DNA of 64,000 bases. Source: Gnetum montanum. Taxonomy: Eukaryota > Streptophyta > Gnetopsida > Gnetales > Gnetaceae. Under the pieces are notes generated by a model, which worked only from the letters and a program-made list of their open reading frames with translations, ran no database searches and was not told the DNA's origin. The translations under genes and the position numbers were made by a program. Position 1 is the first letter of the stretch; the number at the start of each line of letters is the position of its first letter. The DNA lies in NCBI GenBank assembly GCA_015680685.1, contig MNCI01004872.1, positions 1,401,819-1,465,818 on the forward strand. Direction: 5' to 3'. This document shows, in pieces, positions 1-11,935 of this stretch.

Positions 1-122
1 AGCCGTTCACTCTAGGACTCCTACTGCGGGCACATGGGGAAAAATATTCTAACTCTGGAGTGATCAATCTGCCAGAGCTTCGCTACACTAGCCAGGATTG
101 GGAAATGAAGGGAGTGCCGCCT

Positions 123-133
123 CTTATTTATAG
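123..133 (-). promoter_or_regulatory. TATA box of the partial LTR
   Basis: CTATAAATAAG on the minus strand lies just downstream of the palindrome array and upstream of the R-like segment, the same order as in element D (CTATAAATA at 35977-35985). Confidence 0.65.
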
Positions 134-148
134 AAATGGCGGCGCGAC

Positions 149-223
149 GCGATATCGCGTACGCGATATCGCAGGAGAAGACGCGATATCGCGTCGGCCG
201 CGATATCGCGTACGCGATATCGC
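149..223. repeat. Five copies of the palindrome GCGATATCGC in an LTR U3
   Basis: The 10-bp perfect palindrome GCGATATCGC occurs five times in about 75 bp, some copies joined by CGTACG or GGCC, which are themselves palindromic. The array sits directly upstream of the minus-strand TATA box of the LTR. The equivalent U3 of element D has degenerate GATATC copies and that of element C has ATCGATG-like copies. A binding-site cluster is the simplest reading, but no factor is known. Confidence 0.8.
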
Positions 224-348
224 GGCCTAGTGAAAACCGCGTCTCATCAGTAGGTATAATAGTCAAGGAAGCAATCTTCTGATATTCCTTAGCATACCCA
301 ATTTTGACCCTCCTCTCTCTTTTACCATTTCTATTTTTTCTACACAAA

Positions 349-1625
349 ATGATTCCTTCAATGACTACTGTTTCCACCTTGGTTCTAGAGGTACCCTACA
401 CTATTCAACATGCGACAAGTCTCGAGCGACTGCCCAACCTAGTGCTAGCACCATGTCAGTCTCTCAGACTGTAGCATCTATCACCTAAACACCTAGTGCA
501 AGACGCAGAGTGATATAACTTCCTCTATGCAAAGGTCCAAGCGAACATATCCTTGGATCATTAGGAACTCAAGAATAAATGTAACTATGAGTTCCTCCAT
601 TGAAATGGGAGGGAATTTATCCTAGCCCCTAATGTCATCATCCCGTTGACTGAATCGTATCAATGGGACATAAACCAACTAATATGAGCAAGTAGATCTA
701 GGAAGTGCGATACAACATCTCATTATGACGAAGCATTCCAGGACGAACAAAAAGACCTAGAATCACACTCCGAGGGTGGTGGCTAGACATCCACCATAGT
801 TATCCCCCCAGCACTATTTTTTAGTCATACTTGCTTTTTGCTTCTGCCCCCTTTGTGATTACCACAACCCACACCCATGTCAACCATGGATAGCCATCCC
901 ATATATTCAATGTACCAGCAAGTGGGCCCTTCAACTCCTTTTCCTACTACCATCCCTTCACAATCTGCCCATGCAGCGTAACCAATGTTAGTCATAGCTT
1001 TGTTGTCGTATGTCCACACTCTCCCTACATCATAGTCGCATGTGAGCTTTACCCCTAGTCCCTCCTATACACTCGTCCCGCCACTAGTATCTAACCCAGT
1101 CTCAACTGTGTTGTGGGCACCAACTACTTCTTTCCCTACTACATAGCCTTCTCTAATGTTGCACTATGTGCAATCCCAAGCACACCAGCTTCTGCTCATA
1201 GGACAACCGAAAGCAGGGATATGGGCTGTCCTGCCAACTAGGAAAGTTAGCAACCCCATAGCACCACCAGCAACTACCACCACAACAACACCACCTACTG
1301 GTTGGTGGACTGCTCAGGCAACACCATTTGCAGGAGTGACCCCAACAGCACCCCCCATGGGTCAGGCCGCTGCCCTTGTAGCGCCACCAATGATGGCTAC
1401 TCAGGCAGCCCCACAATCATCTGCAACATCCCTAGATCAGGATCAAGCTTTTCAACTTATCCAAACCCTCACTAAGGAAATTAAATGCCTCAAAGTTGTC
1501 AGTTCCGATACAGTATAGGTCATGGATTTTTACCATGACAACCCCATTAGCCTAGTCGTTCCCATGCTTATGTTATCCCCTGGGATGCCACTCCCAAAAT
1601 TCACAAAATACAATGGAGATTGCCT
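349..1625 (+). pseudogene. Gag remnant of Tat-1
   Basis: The plus-strand reading is broken by several stops. The longest open part, 1156-1518, is rich in Pro, Thr, Gln and Ala, a common make-up for the N-terminal half of plant gypsy gag. Just after it the reading gives PLPKFTKYNGD, which fits the start of the retrotransposon gag core (P-x-F-x-x-Y-x-G-D). The frame is lost immediately afterwards, where the motif array begins at about 1620. No zinc knuckle or protease follows. The start at 349 is only the first ATG of the best frame; the true start is uncertain. Confidence 0.55.
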
Positions 1626-1725
1626 TAAACTAGCACCATGGCCCGAGATGGCATTAAACTATTAGCATCAGCCCGAAATGGCATTAAACTAGCAACAACC
1701 TAAAATGACCTAAAACTAAAATGAG
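1620..1725 (+). repeat. Motif array, copy set 1 (gag side of the antisense gene)
   Basis: Three to four degenerate units reading GCCCGAAATGGCATTAAAC then TAGCA. They match, in pol orientation, the units at 6190-6545 of this element and at 45700-46143 and about 49790-49815 of Tat-2. The array ends the gag reading and precedes the 3' end of the antisense gene. Confidence 0.65.
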
Positions 1726-1890
1726 AAGCTCCCTAGGAGCTTAAAAATACAAAGAATAAAAATAAATATAACGCATTAGGAAAAATTAAACAAATTCCTC
1801 CATGCTATATTCTTCATTCAATATCAATCAATAATGTTTACAAAAATTTTTGTAAATTCAGAGACAAGGATAAAATTTCCCGCTGCTACG

Positions 1891-4800
1891 CTATGAGTCT
1901 TCGCCCACACCATCATTCCCTGCTTCATTGGGTCCTGCATTTTCATTTGGAGCCTACAATAAAATAAAATAAAATAACCAATTAAAGCTACAAAAAAGGC
2001 TTTTATAAAATAAACTATGACATCCCAAAAAGTGACTAACCTGAGATGGCCCCGCATCTATTTCGGGGGGTATCCGATCCATGCCAACCACAAGATGTCA
2101 TAGGATCTCCTCCTCAGTGATATTGGCCCAATTACTATCACCTAGATCAGTGCTTGCTGCAACCTTCTCCTTTTCTACAACTATCCACATGGGTGGTCCT
2201 AGAGAAAAGGTGGCAGTGGTGGCAGTGGTGGTCTCACCCCCAGGTAGGGTCATCTCCCTTTCAGGAGATTCACTGACTGTCACCTATTACATGAACCTAT
2301 CATAAGCCCCAGAAGTGCCAATAATGTTAAGGAATAGCTCTTGGGTATGCAACTTGATCAAAGCATCCTAATATTATTTATAGTAGGTGGCACATTCCAT
2401 TTTATACATATGTTTTTGATTCTTTTGTTCCTGCCCCCACTAGGCTAGAACATCCATTTGCATGTGTTTTTTGATTATCTTGTGTGTGGCTTCATTGTTG
2501 CATCGCATGGCCATCCAATATCTTGCATAATTGATGATAGTTGTATGCCAACTACCATCATTAGTGTCTCGAGCCAATAGAAATTCATTCTTGGATTGTA
2601 GATCCCCCACCTTAGTGGTTAGGTTGGCCTTCTCCTTCTCAAGTTTTTGCACCCATTTCCAAAGGTCTTCATTCACACACCTACACTCCCATAGAGACCG
2701 TGTCAAGTACAACACACATTTACTTACTTCATCGTATATGTCATAAGGTACTTCGACTACCTTTGGTAGAAATTTGGGTACGACGTCGACCTCAATCGCC
2801 TGCCTGGGATCCCACTTGAGGTGAGAGGCTGCCGATTGCACATGGAAGAGCATTAGTCATAGTGACATAGTGAAATTGCAACAACATAGAAAGCCCAGTG
2901 TAGTAACTTTAACTTACTAATCTCCAGATCGATCTGCCTTAGATGATCGATCATGTCATCAAACACCCCCTCCATAAAAGTGAATTTGTCAAGGGTCTTG
3001 GTCCATGGTCGAACACTGATCGAACAAGGGCCAGGAGTATCAACAGTGGTGTCTACGACACAATAAAACATGTTAGCCACAGTGGAGAGGACTACAACAA
3101 AGCTTATGAACAATGTTAATGATAGTGTAAAGTGCCTACCTAGCAAACCCTTAGGGGTGATAGCGGGGGGNTTCATTGGCACATTGTTAAACAAGCAGTC
3201 AAACTCACCAACATCAAATTGGAGCCCATCTCTTTCCAGCTAATCCAACAGTGTAGTAGCATCCTCAACACTCATGTACCCCTCTGATACTTAACCACAC
3301 TCAGCAAAAGGATCATTGGCAGGGGCCTCTTCCTAATCGGTAGAGGCCTCTTCCTGATCAGTAGAGGCCTCTTCCTCATCGGCATGGGCCTCTTCATCAT
3401 CATCTGAGGCCTCTTATTCTATAGTCGGGGCCTCTTCATCTTTGCAAATCATCCCTACTCTAAGGGCTAGAACGTCCTCCTCTCCTTCTTCTTCTTCTTC
3501 CTCTGCTAATAAAACATAATTATAGTAAGCAAGATACACCAGCTTGGAATAGACGCTACGTTGTGCAACGCTACCTAGCATACCACAACATAGCAAGTGT
3601 TAATCAAATCGTCAAACAAATTTACCAACTAGGGGGCTGCACTCTATGAATTTTTAGTTGTATCTTCTTCCCCCTCCCTTCATTTGTACAGGGAGGCCCT
3701 TCAGCAGGATGAGACTTCTTACATTGCAACCTAGTGTTCACTATTTCATAGAGCCAACGCTAAGTCTCCTCCATTAACACAGAGCCAACGTTGAGTCTCC
3801 TCCACCTCCCCATACTTGAAGAAGAGGTTGGTTTTGTTATGCCTAGAGGTGATCACAGTGACCTCTTGGAATTCTATCACCACTATAATAGTTAGTAAAA
3901 CACAAAGAAAAAAATTAGCAAAAAAAAATGATGAAAGCACATCATGACTTGAACACATAACAATGAATCCACAGCTTAGCGTACTAGGTTTAAATGGTGT
4001 AGGAAATGGTGGAAGTTCCACTAGCACGTCTTCAATAGTAAGTAGTCTGAGGGATGCCCATTCCCTATCCAACCAACTAGCTTCCTTACACTTTCTGTAA
4101 AATTTGGAATACCTAGTTGGGTAGGTTTTAAAGTCAAGCCCAAGTTGTCCTATAACATCAGCACACACGTTCCCGGTAGAGGAGAACTCCTACAGGGCTA
4201 TTTGTGTGAACACCAAGGCATCTATGTCACTTTGAAGACCATTCTCATCAATATAGAACCTAGTAATACACAAAAATATAGTTAACACCTATGTATATAG
4301 TAACACATATTATACAACATGTTAAGCTACCTCCACAAAACTCACTTGCTAACATAGTAAACTGTTCCAAGTGGGTCCTAAAAAAAAGTGCCCGTGTGAT
4401 GAGCAACGTATAACGTGTTATATAAGTGATATCATTTGTACTCGAGCATGTCCCAGATCCAACTTAAGCACTTCAAGCCTCTTGGATGCTGGTTGAAACC
4501 TTTTGTCCCTTCACCTCCAATCGCCCCATCAGCCATGAACTTTAGAATGCCCCAGTTTGCCCTGGGCAACAATGTTTTTGTAAGCACAGTGACTATCTTG
4601 GCCAATAGGTGTGACCATACCATCACATTAAAATGGTGGAGCAAAAACTCTAGGAAGTCCTGTGCACCCTCCCAAAATCAAACCTCCTGCTACTCAACCC
4701 ATGCATGAGGAGGAGGGGCATTGGCAATGGGTTCACTGAGGCAGCATAGAACTCCTACCACCTCAAGGAAAATCAGGATGGGCTTCAACATGACCTTGCT

Positions 4801-5895
4801 TGACAAAGCATCAAACATTAGCACTGTGTTCAAATGAAGTTTACATATAGCATAGCGTGACCATATATTTACACGCAACATAGCATAACCCTCTATTTAC
4901 ATGTAGCGTAGCATGATCCTCTAACTACGAATTCCCCTTTTAGAATGAACTAAGAAGTTCCCTAATGGACAAAGGTAAACATTAATGCAGGATACCAAAA
5001 AAGTTGCTAGTAGCATAGCGTAATAGTTAAGTCCAGTGTAACATAACAATAGTAGGTGCACACCATGATCTAACAGCTACATGTTACATAGAATAATGCA
5101 AAAGGCATACCTAACACAGCACAGTGTAATAGTTACAGTTTCACAATGCAAGATGAATGTACCACATGCAATGTAATATATAACAAGTAGAGCAGTGTAG
5201 CCGGTATCACAGCATAGCAAATTTGGCTATATAATGAATTTAACAACGTAGCACCGCTACAAGTTTCATAGCGTAGCAATATAACAGATTGCCAACATAA
5301 AGGCCTAAGGGCCTCACAACATAAGCAACGTACCATAACAACAACAACATTACAGTCTAACTATGTAGATGAAAAAGAATTCATAGTGCCCCCCTCGTCC
5401 CAACCCTACCCTGCCACATGAAATAGCTTGTGCTACACTATGTTAAAAATGCATCACACTACCATAAACATTTTGCATATAAATAAATCCCTTTAAGTGT
5501 GGTACACTACACCAAGCATGCCTACACCGCCCAGAACCACCCAAACCCCCACAACAATGCAATCACCATTCTTAACAATGGCGGCTAGGACAATACTGCA
5601 TGCAGCCGTAGCGTAGCACCCGTATGACCGTTGTGGCCAACTAGTGACAACCACAACATAGCAACCAAAATGGTAGCAAAAATAGTGACAATAGGTGTAA
5701 AATGACCACAATAATAGGAACAACGATTTGATCCAATCCATCACCTAAAGGAAATAAGGATAGTATAGCAACTTACCAAGCTGATGGAGCCTCTTGTCGC
5801 ACCTCAATGCTCACCTTGGATAGGCATCCTAGAGTGTCCTTCATCTCATCTACCTTGGTAAGTCCTTGATGCTTGCATTCACCTTTGGGTGCCAT
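1891..5895 (-). pseudogene. Antisense eight-exon gene of Tat-1 (FCP1-like domain plus coiled coil), decayed copy
   Basis: Exons on the minus strand: 5895-5777, 4795-4346, 4259-3985, about 3882-3626, 3502-3140, 3052-2918, 2828-2041, 1953-1891. The first three have exactly the same lengths as in Tat-2 (119, 450, 275 nt). Exons 5, 6 and 7 differ from Tat-2 only by multiples of three (363, 135, 788 nt). Donors are GT and acceptors AG except a degraded acceptor before exon 2. Exon 1 starts MAPK and is Lys-rich. Exon 2 keeps the FCP1-like order LKPILIF-LEVVGVLC, MVWS, NTLYVAHH, DPLGTVYY. Exon 4 has lost about 0.8 kb of the sequence present in Tat-2. Exon 5 is acidic, exon 7 is a coiled coil, and exon 8 ends GVGEDS then TAG at 1893-1891. 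Several in-frame stops are present (for example TAG at 4380-4378), and one base near 3171 is N. Confidence 0.8.
3322..3447 (-). repeat. 21-bp coding minisatellite in exon 5 of the antisense gene
   Basis: Six 21-bp units start at about 3322, 3343, 3364, 3385, 3406 and 3427. Read on the minus strand each gives seven residues beginning EEA, for example EEASTDQ. Exon 5 of the Tat-2 gene has dispersed EEAP motifs instead, so the array expanded in this copy or its lineage. The 21-bp period keeps the reading frame. Confidence 0.8.
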
Positions 5896-6023
5896 TGTCT
5901 TACTCGCAAATTATTTCTATCAACTACTATGCTATGCCTATTACGCTCTCTCTGCTTGATCATGCTATGCTCTAGGTGTGAGCTCTGACAATGAGAATGG
6001 CAAGTTTACTAGGGGTTGAACCC

Positions 6024-6033
6024 CTATTTATAG
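6024..6033 (-). promoter_or_regulatory. TATA box of the Tat-1 antisense gene
   Basis: CTATAAATAG on the minus strand, with its first T 137 bp upstream of the ATG at 5895. The Tat-2 copy has TATAAGTAGG 138 bp upstream of its ATG, and both are followed by a GGTTC-containing segment. Conserved spacing between two diverged copies argues for a real promoter. Confidence 0.75.
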
Positions 6034-6189
6034 CTGATGTGGTAAAACAATTGCCACTTTCATGTTTTGATTAATGTAGGACACCCCTATAGTGTAGCAC
6101 TATTGCAAAGTAGTCCCACTACAGCGTAGTGATTATCTACAACATAATAGGTGGGCCCAATGAAAATTTTACCCCATCTTGTCACTTTA

Positions 6190-6545
6190 TCTTTACAAAG
6201 TCTACCTAGCCACAGTCCGCAAAGACTTTAAACTAGCAATTTTAGCCTACAATTAAACCTAGTAATAGTCTGTAAAGACCTTAAACTAGCAATTTTAGCC
6301 TACGATTAAACCCGGTAACAATCCGCAAAGACCTTAAACTAGTAATTTTAGCCTACGATTTAACCTGGCAACGGTTTTCCATGACCTTAAACTAGCAATC
6401 TCAACATTCCTTTCACATTTTAAACTCGATTACAGTTGACCATGACCTTAAAATAGCAATTATAGCATTCATTTTACACTTTAGATCAAACTGTTACATT
6501 ACTACGGTCCACTAAGACCTTAAAATGGAAATTATCTTATGTTGC
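6190..6545 (+). repeat. Motif array, copy set 2 (between antisense gene and pol)
   Basis: Five to six degenerate units of roughly 53-60 bp, each holding a core like GTCCGCAAAGACCTTAAACT followed by AGCA. The core matches, in pol orientation, the arrays at 1620-1725 and 45700-46143. The array lies between the TATA box of the antisense gene and the 3' splice site ahead of pol. Confidence 0.75.
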
Positions 6546-6599
6546 ATCATTGATTTACACATGTTTCTTACATGTTATTGCTTCAAAAAAGTATAAATT

Positions 6600-6641
6600 G
6601 ACTTGGTTTATTTGCTTGTTGAAACAGGTCAACCCAAAAGA
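6600..6641 (+). other. 3' splice site ahead of Tat-1 pol
   Basis: TTGCTTGTTGAAACAG ends at 6627 and is followed by 13 nt and an ATG at 6641. Tat-2 has TTTTGTAG ending at the same relative place, 12 nt before its pol ATG (49640). An intron upstream of RT is known from Ogre elements of the same lineage. The matching donor is not identifiable here. Confidence 0.5.
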
Positions 6642-9600
6642 TGACTATGCATGGTGATCTTTGTTTTCCTTTGACCTTAACAGGTCTCTACAGCAAGTGT
6701 ACAAGAGGCTTGAATCAAGAATTGGTAGACTTCGAGTTATCCTCTCACAACACTGTAGCATCCTTGGAAACATCCCAAGACTAGCCTAAACATCTAGTCC
6801 AACCCTTACACTTAGAGGCCTGGGATGTGATTGAAGATCCTTTCATTGAAATCCCCATAACTACAACTAAAGGTGAAGTAAAAACTCTAAAAGTTAGCTC
6901 TCTATTACACCCATAGGTACACCAAAACATTTCAAAGGTTCTCCATGACAATTTCAAAGTGTTTGCATGGTTATATGATGACATGCCAGGCCTAGATGCA
7001 TGGCTCATATAGCACAACATTATCCTAGATCTGTGTGTCAACATAGTCAAGAAAAAAGCCCGTAAAATAAAACCAGAGATTGCACTAGATGTACACCATG
7101 AAATCACCAAGCTTTATCAAGCAGGATTCATTTGGGCGGTCAATTACTCAGAATGGGTATCAAACATCATTGTAGTTTTCAAGAAAATTTGAGGTATATG
7201 AATTTGTATAGACTTTTGAGACTTGAAAAAAGCAATGATTAAAGATGATTTCCCATTACCAAGTATCAACCAACTTATAGAAACTACGGCTAGTCATGGC
7301 TTACTATCCTTCATGGATGGGTTTTTAGGCTATAACCAGAACTGTATAAACCCATAGCATTAGCTGTCAACAACTTTCATGATCCCTTGGGGAACCTTTT
7401 GTTATACAATGATGCCCTTTGGACTCAAAAATGGTGGAGCAACCTACCAACGAGTGATGACATACATTTTTAGTGATTACCTTTTGGAGAGATTGAATGA
7501 TTACATGGATGATATATTAGTAAAGTCTAAGGAAGCCATTGATCATCCCAATGATCTCAATATAGTCCTCCAACATTTTTAGAGGCACAACCTACACCTC
7601 AACCCTAAGAAATGTATCTTCGAGGTTAAAATCAGATGCATGCTAGGTTTTGTAGTGTCAGAAACAGGGATACGAGTGGACCCCAACAAGGTCAAGGCCA
7701 TCATTAACTTAGCACTACCTAAAAACCTTAAAGAGCTATGTGGGTTGCAATGTAGAGTACAGTTCATTAGAAGGTTTATCACAAGGTTGACAGACAAGCT
7801 ACACCTCATGCAACTCCTATTGAAGAAGCGGATCAACTTTGAATGGACAGAACAATGTCAACAAGCCTTTGATAACCTAAAGAAAGAACTTTTGCATCTC
7901 CCAACTATTTACCCAGAATAGAGGGATAAGCCTTTCTATATCTACCTTGCTACTTTAGACACATCTATTGCTGCATTTCTCTACCAAAAAAGAGATGACG
8001 GGTCTAAAATCCCGATCTACTACTTGAGCCATGCACTAATAGCTTATGAGAAAAAGTACAACAAAGTAGAAAAATATTGTCTTGCACTAGTGTTTGCACT
8101 GAAAAAGTGGAGACATCACCTATTTCATAGTAAGGTCAACATTATATGTAAGAGAAACATACTTCAGGCTATCACAACAAACTTGTACGAGTAGTAGGAT
8201 AGCCCAATGGAAAGCTATAATAGTGGAATTTGATTTACATTATATGGCCCAATCATCAACAAAGGGTCAAGAAATAGCTACATAGCTTACAACTTCACCT
8301 ATTGATGATCAAGAAATAATAGAACCTAAATTCCCAGATGAACACATCAATAGCCTAAGCCCTATATCATCTGATTTTGAAGAAACTTTACATTTTGATG
8401 GTGCATTGACCACATGAGGTGGAAGTGCCACCATAGTTATTACTTTTCCCTTTGGAGAAATTTGACCCTTTTCATACCACTTTACATTCCTTTGTACGAA
8501 CAACATAGCTGAGTATGAAGGATTTCTTAGGGGCCTCTTAGCAGCCCAAGAGCTCAAGATCCAACATTTGGCAGTCCAAGGTGACTTACAATTAGTTATC
8601 AACCAGATCACTAAATTCTATGCGTGCAAGGCTTTGCATTTGTAGCGTTATTGCAATCTGGCTAAGAGTTTGCTAAAATAATTTACAACGTTAGACATTC
8701 AACATGTGCCTTGTAACAAGAACACTGTAGCCGATGCGTTAGCCATGTTAGCACTCAATGTGTCATCGCGCCTGTTTGCAACTTTTCCCACTTCAATAAT
8801 AGAATGCATAGATCCTATTACTCAAGAAGGGCATATCACATCTATCAATTCCATAGATATCCACGAATGGTATGCCAACATTAAATCTTACCTTCAATAT
8901 GGAGAACCCCCACACGGCTTGACATCCGCTCAAAGGGATGTAATCCGAAAGCAAGCCTGGTAGTATGTCCTTATAGAAGATAAAACCTTATGTAAACACT
9001 CCTTTTATGGAATATTGCTAACTTGCATTGGTGGGGAGGAAGCATAGAAAATCATTAACGAAGTCCATGAGGAACTATGTGGGGGACACATAGCCCCTAG
9101 GGCTATGGCAACAAAAATCAAACACCTAGGGTACTATTGGCCTTACATTGAGTGGGATTGCCTCACCAAAGTTAGGTCGTGTGATGTATGCCAATGCCAT
9201 GCAAATATCATACACCTATCACCTACTGAGTTACATCCTACACAGATCACATGGTCATTCCAACATTGGGGACTAGACATCATAGGACCCATCACACTTA
9301 AGTCTTCCACAAGTCATAGCTTCATCATCACCGCAACTAAATATTTCACAAAGTGGATGGAGGCTATCCCTCTCAGGAAGACTACATCTCAATAGGTTTG
9401 CCACTTTATCTTGGATAACATAGTAACAAGGTTTGGTCTTCCCATGACTATTGTGACGGACAATGGGCCACAATTTAGTAGCACAGAAACCAAAACATTT
9501 TACGATAGCCTTGGCATCAAGCAATCTTTTTCATCACCATACTACCCACAGGCAAATAGATAGGTAGAGGCAATGAACAAAGCCATCATCAACTTGCTGA

Positions 9601-9735
9601 AAAAGATTCTTAGTAGTAGCAAGAGACGATGGCATGAGTAAATCCTCTATGTCTTATGGGCCTACCATACGACATGTCGAATAGCTATAGGTAAGATCAC
9701 ATATAGTCTTGTTTACAAATCTAAAGTAAGGGTCA
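6628..9735 (+). pseudogene. Pol of Tat-1: RT, two RNase H domains, integrase (decayed)
   Basis: This is the diverged counterpart of Tat-2 pol. It begins with PLTLTG, then the linker KTLKVSSLL, then RT (MPFGLKN; YMDD at 7502-7513), retroviral-type RNase H (about 7930-8280), archaeal-type RNase H (about 8390-8760; the last catalytic Asp is present in VADALA) and integrase (CDVCQCH finger, GLDIIGP, TDNGPQF). The reading stays in one frame for long stretches but has many stops. At several of them Tat-2 has CAG, for example before VCHFILDN and before HNIIL. The frame ends at about 9735, shortly after YSLVY, so the integrase C-terminus is missing. Confidence 0.85.
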
Positions 9736-10271
9736 TGGCAGGCACAACGTAATTGCCCCATGGGAAGCATCTGTACGTAGGTCAAAGCCCCATATGGATG
9801 TAACACAACTCATCTCAGGGAGGAAACACCTGTCTTGCAACAACAGTTTGGTTGCAAGTGAACATGGCTGTACTGCAAAAAAGAAACAAAAAAAAAGGTG
9901 CCTAAGGCATATGGCACAACAACTATTGTACAATTTCTTCGGTCATTAATCAACCATCTCCAAACATTCCAATGAGAGGTAAAAGGCCAATGAAGCAAAG
10001 CACCCATACATGTTAACTCCCTCATAAGCATTCTGATGAGGGATCATGCTATGGTAACAAATTTTCAAGACATCATGTTTTATGCCCATTCCTTCTCCAA
10101 ACCTATATCACCAAATCTATTCCTTTCCCCCTTTTCATTTAGCACTTCCCTAGCACTCTCAAACATAGCAAAGCATCACTTGAGCATGCACCAAGGGGTG
10201 ATGATGGTATTTTTATCTTCATGGTGTTTTGTATTCATTGTCAATGTCTCTCAGGTAGACCCTCCAGATGT
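9736..10271 (+). other. Tat-1 3' UTR, no gene recognised
   Basis: The stretch between the broken end of pol and the polypurine tract. It holds an A-rich run near 9880-9897. Unlike Tat-2 it has no copies of the motif array. No reading frame resembles a known family. Confidence 0.5.
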
Positions 10272-10288
10272 CAACAAAGAGAGGCCAT
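10272..10288 (+). other. Polypurine tract of Tat-1
   Basis: CAACAAAGAGAGGCCAT lies directly before the LTR start TGAAACACC. The minus strand of Tat-2 has CAACAAAGAGGGGGCCAT at the same place before TGAAACACC, so the LTR boundary is supported by two copies. Confidence 0.75.
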
Positions 10289-10684
10289 TGAAACACCATA
10301 AATTTCAAGACCTTGATGCTTCACTAGAGTCTTGAAATTCAAGTAAGTATTTCCACAAGTATAGTGTCACGATGGATCATGCTGACGGCATGGCACCCTA
10401 CAAATTCTAACACATGCAGGATTACTTTTGGGACTACTTGCCACCCCCTATAGCACAGTCAATGTGGAACCTAGTCACAAGGCTAGTTTGCATGAAAGAG
10501 GCACTCAGGGTAAACTGTCTAGTTCGACAAGTTTTCTATCTCCAAGACTGATAGGCTTGCTGAACTCTCTAGCCTGCCCAGCTTGGCACTTAACCCAGCT
10601 GATGGTCTACCCAAACAACATGCTAGGAGCTACTGAAAGTGTTTAGGATGAGCTAAATAGTTCAGCAAGTTTTCTAACTGGAGG

Positions 10685-11830
10685 AGCCTACTATGCTACA
10701 CTACGCTGCACAGCATAGCAGACCTTGGGGAGACTGAAAAGGGACTAAAGATGCAGTTGACAGTAGCTTAGCCTCTCTAGAGCATTTTCCCCAATTCATC
10801 TTTGATACATGAGCAACATAACATGGCAAAATGTAGCAATTTTTGTTAAAAACCATTACAATTTGAGTGCTATGTTGTGCTATGCTACGCAGCGTAGCAT
10901 AGTGTAGCAAGGATGCACCTTGATAATACTCCTACTCAGATGGCTCTAAGGGAGTAAGCACAATTACTCATGCTTCGACTGACAAAAAAGTTTGCTCTGT
11001 TGACACACCAGGACATGACTGACATTCTCTAACAAAATGTTTGTAAGATAAGTCAAAATGCAAGCAATGTAGGATCCTATGTTGTGCTACTCTACGCAGC
11101 GTAGCATAGCGTAAGAAGGACAGAACATGTGAAGACCCTCTACCAAGTGGCTCCAGCAAAAGGATTACACTTAGCCACACTTTGGCCTCCAAGATAGCCT
11201 ATCCAACTTCATTCTCAATACTCAAATAGGTTTCTAGATCAAGTACTACAAATCATATAGGGATGAATGTCACATTGGCTACTACGCTACACAGCATAGC
11301 TAGTACATACAACTTAAAAGTGTCTCAAGGATGAACTTGGTAGGTCCTAGGACTTTTCAGCATGAGAGATAGCATTGAAACTATTTGCATAGCTAGGCCT
11401 CAGATAGGATTTTTCGGCTGATAAGCAAGATTTCTATTGACACTCGCGACTATGCTATGCGACATAGCATAGCATAGCATGTGACCTTTTATGTTACAAA
11501 AATACGTTGGGTAGTGTAAATAGCGTAGCACTCACATGGAAGCCCCATGATATTTTCAGTTAGCTTCAAAACTTGTTGGTAGTGGTCATTTTCATTCTGG
11601 CATCTCTACAATAGATAATATCAGCAAGTTTGCTTTGTCTTGCATCCCCTGACTATCCCTTAAATTTGTCCCTACACTTGGCCCTACTCACCGGAGTAGG
11701 GAAGATGTAGTCCTAGAGCACAGGCTCCACTTTGCATGTTAGCATTTTTCCTTGTAACAAATGTGGCATTCCATTGGACTATGGCACATGTAGTTTCAGC
11801 AGTATGGTCATAGCATAGCAGGTTTCACAT
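10685..11830. repeat. Palindromic GTAGC/GCTAC clusters in the Tat-1 U3
   Basis: Imperfect palindromes built from ATGCTACGC and GCGTAGCAT recur near 10695, 10875, 11087, 11290, 11450 and 11815. The copies near 10875 and 11087 have nearly perfect arms around a central A. Related TAGCATAGCGTA strings also occur in the introns of the antisense gene (for example 4850-4900 and 5200-5280). The Tat-2 U3 has a tandem array of TTACGC...GCGTAA palindromes in the same position. Confidence 0.7.
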
Positions 11831-11925
11831 CCAGCATCACATAGCAACATGGCACAGTCACCTCTGCACATTGTGGGACCCAGGACACATGGCATCCAAA
11901 CCACATTTCTCTCCCACATTTGACT

Positions 11926-11935
11926 CTATAAATAC
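11926..11935 (+). promoter_or_regulatory. TATA box of the Tat-1 LTR
   Basis: CTATAAATAC on the plus strand, in pol sense, downstream of the palindrome clusters. It occupies the same place as the Tat-2 LTR TATA box. Confidence 0.65.

Larger units (their letters stand above)
1..249 (-). mobile_element. Partial LTR of an Athila-like element, U3/R side, cut by the window edge
   Basis: On the minus strand an LTR starts at 249 with TGATGAG, the terminus also carried by the LTRs of element C. It continues through a palindrome array, a TATA box at 133-123 and an R-like segment to the left edge. The part from about 60 down to 5 aligns by eye with the 5' LTR of element D (36055-36110), sharing the core AGAGTTAGAATATTTT followed by a related GTGCCC...GTAG block. 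The rest of the element lies outside the window. It abuts the gag remnant of Tat-1, so its insertion probably removed the 5' LTR of Tat-1. Confidence 0.75.
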
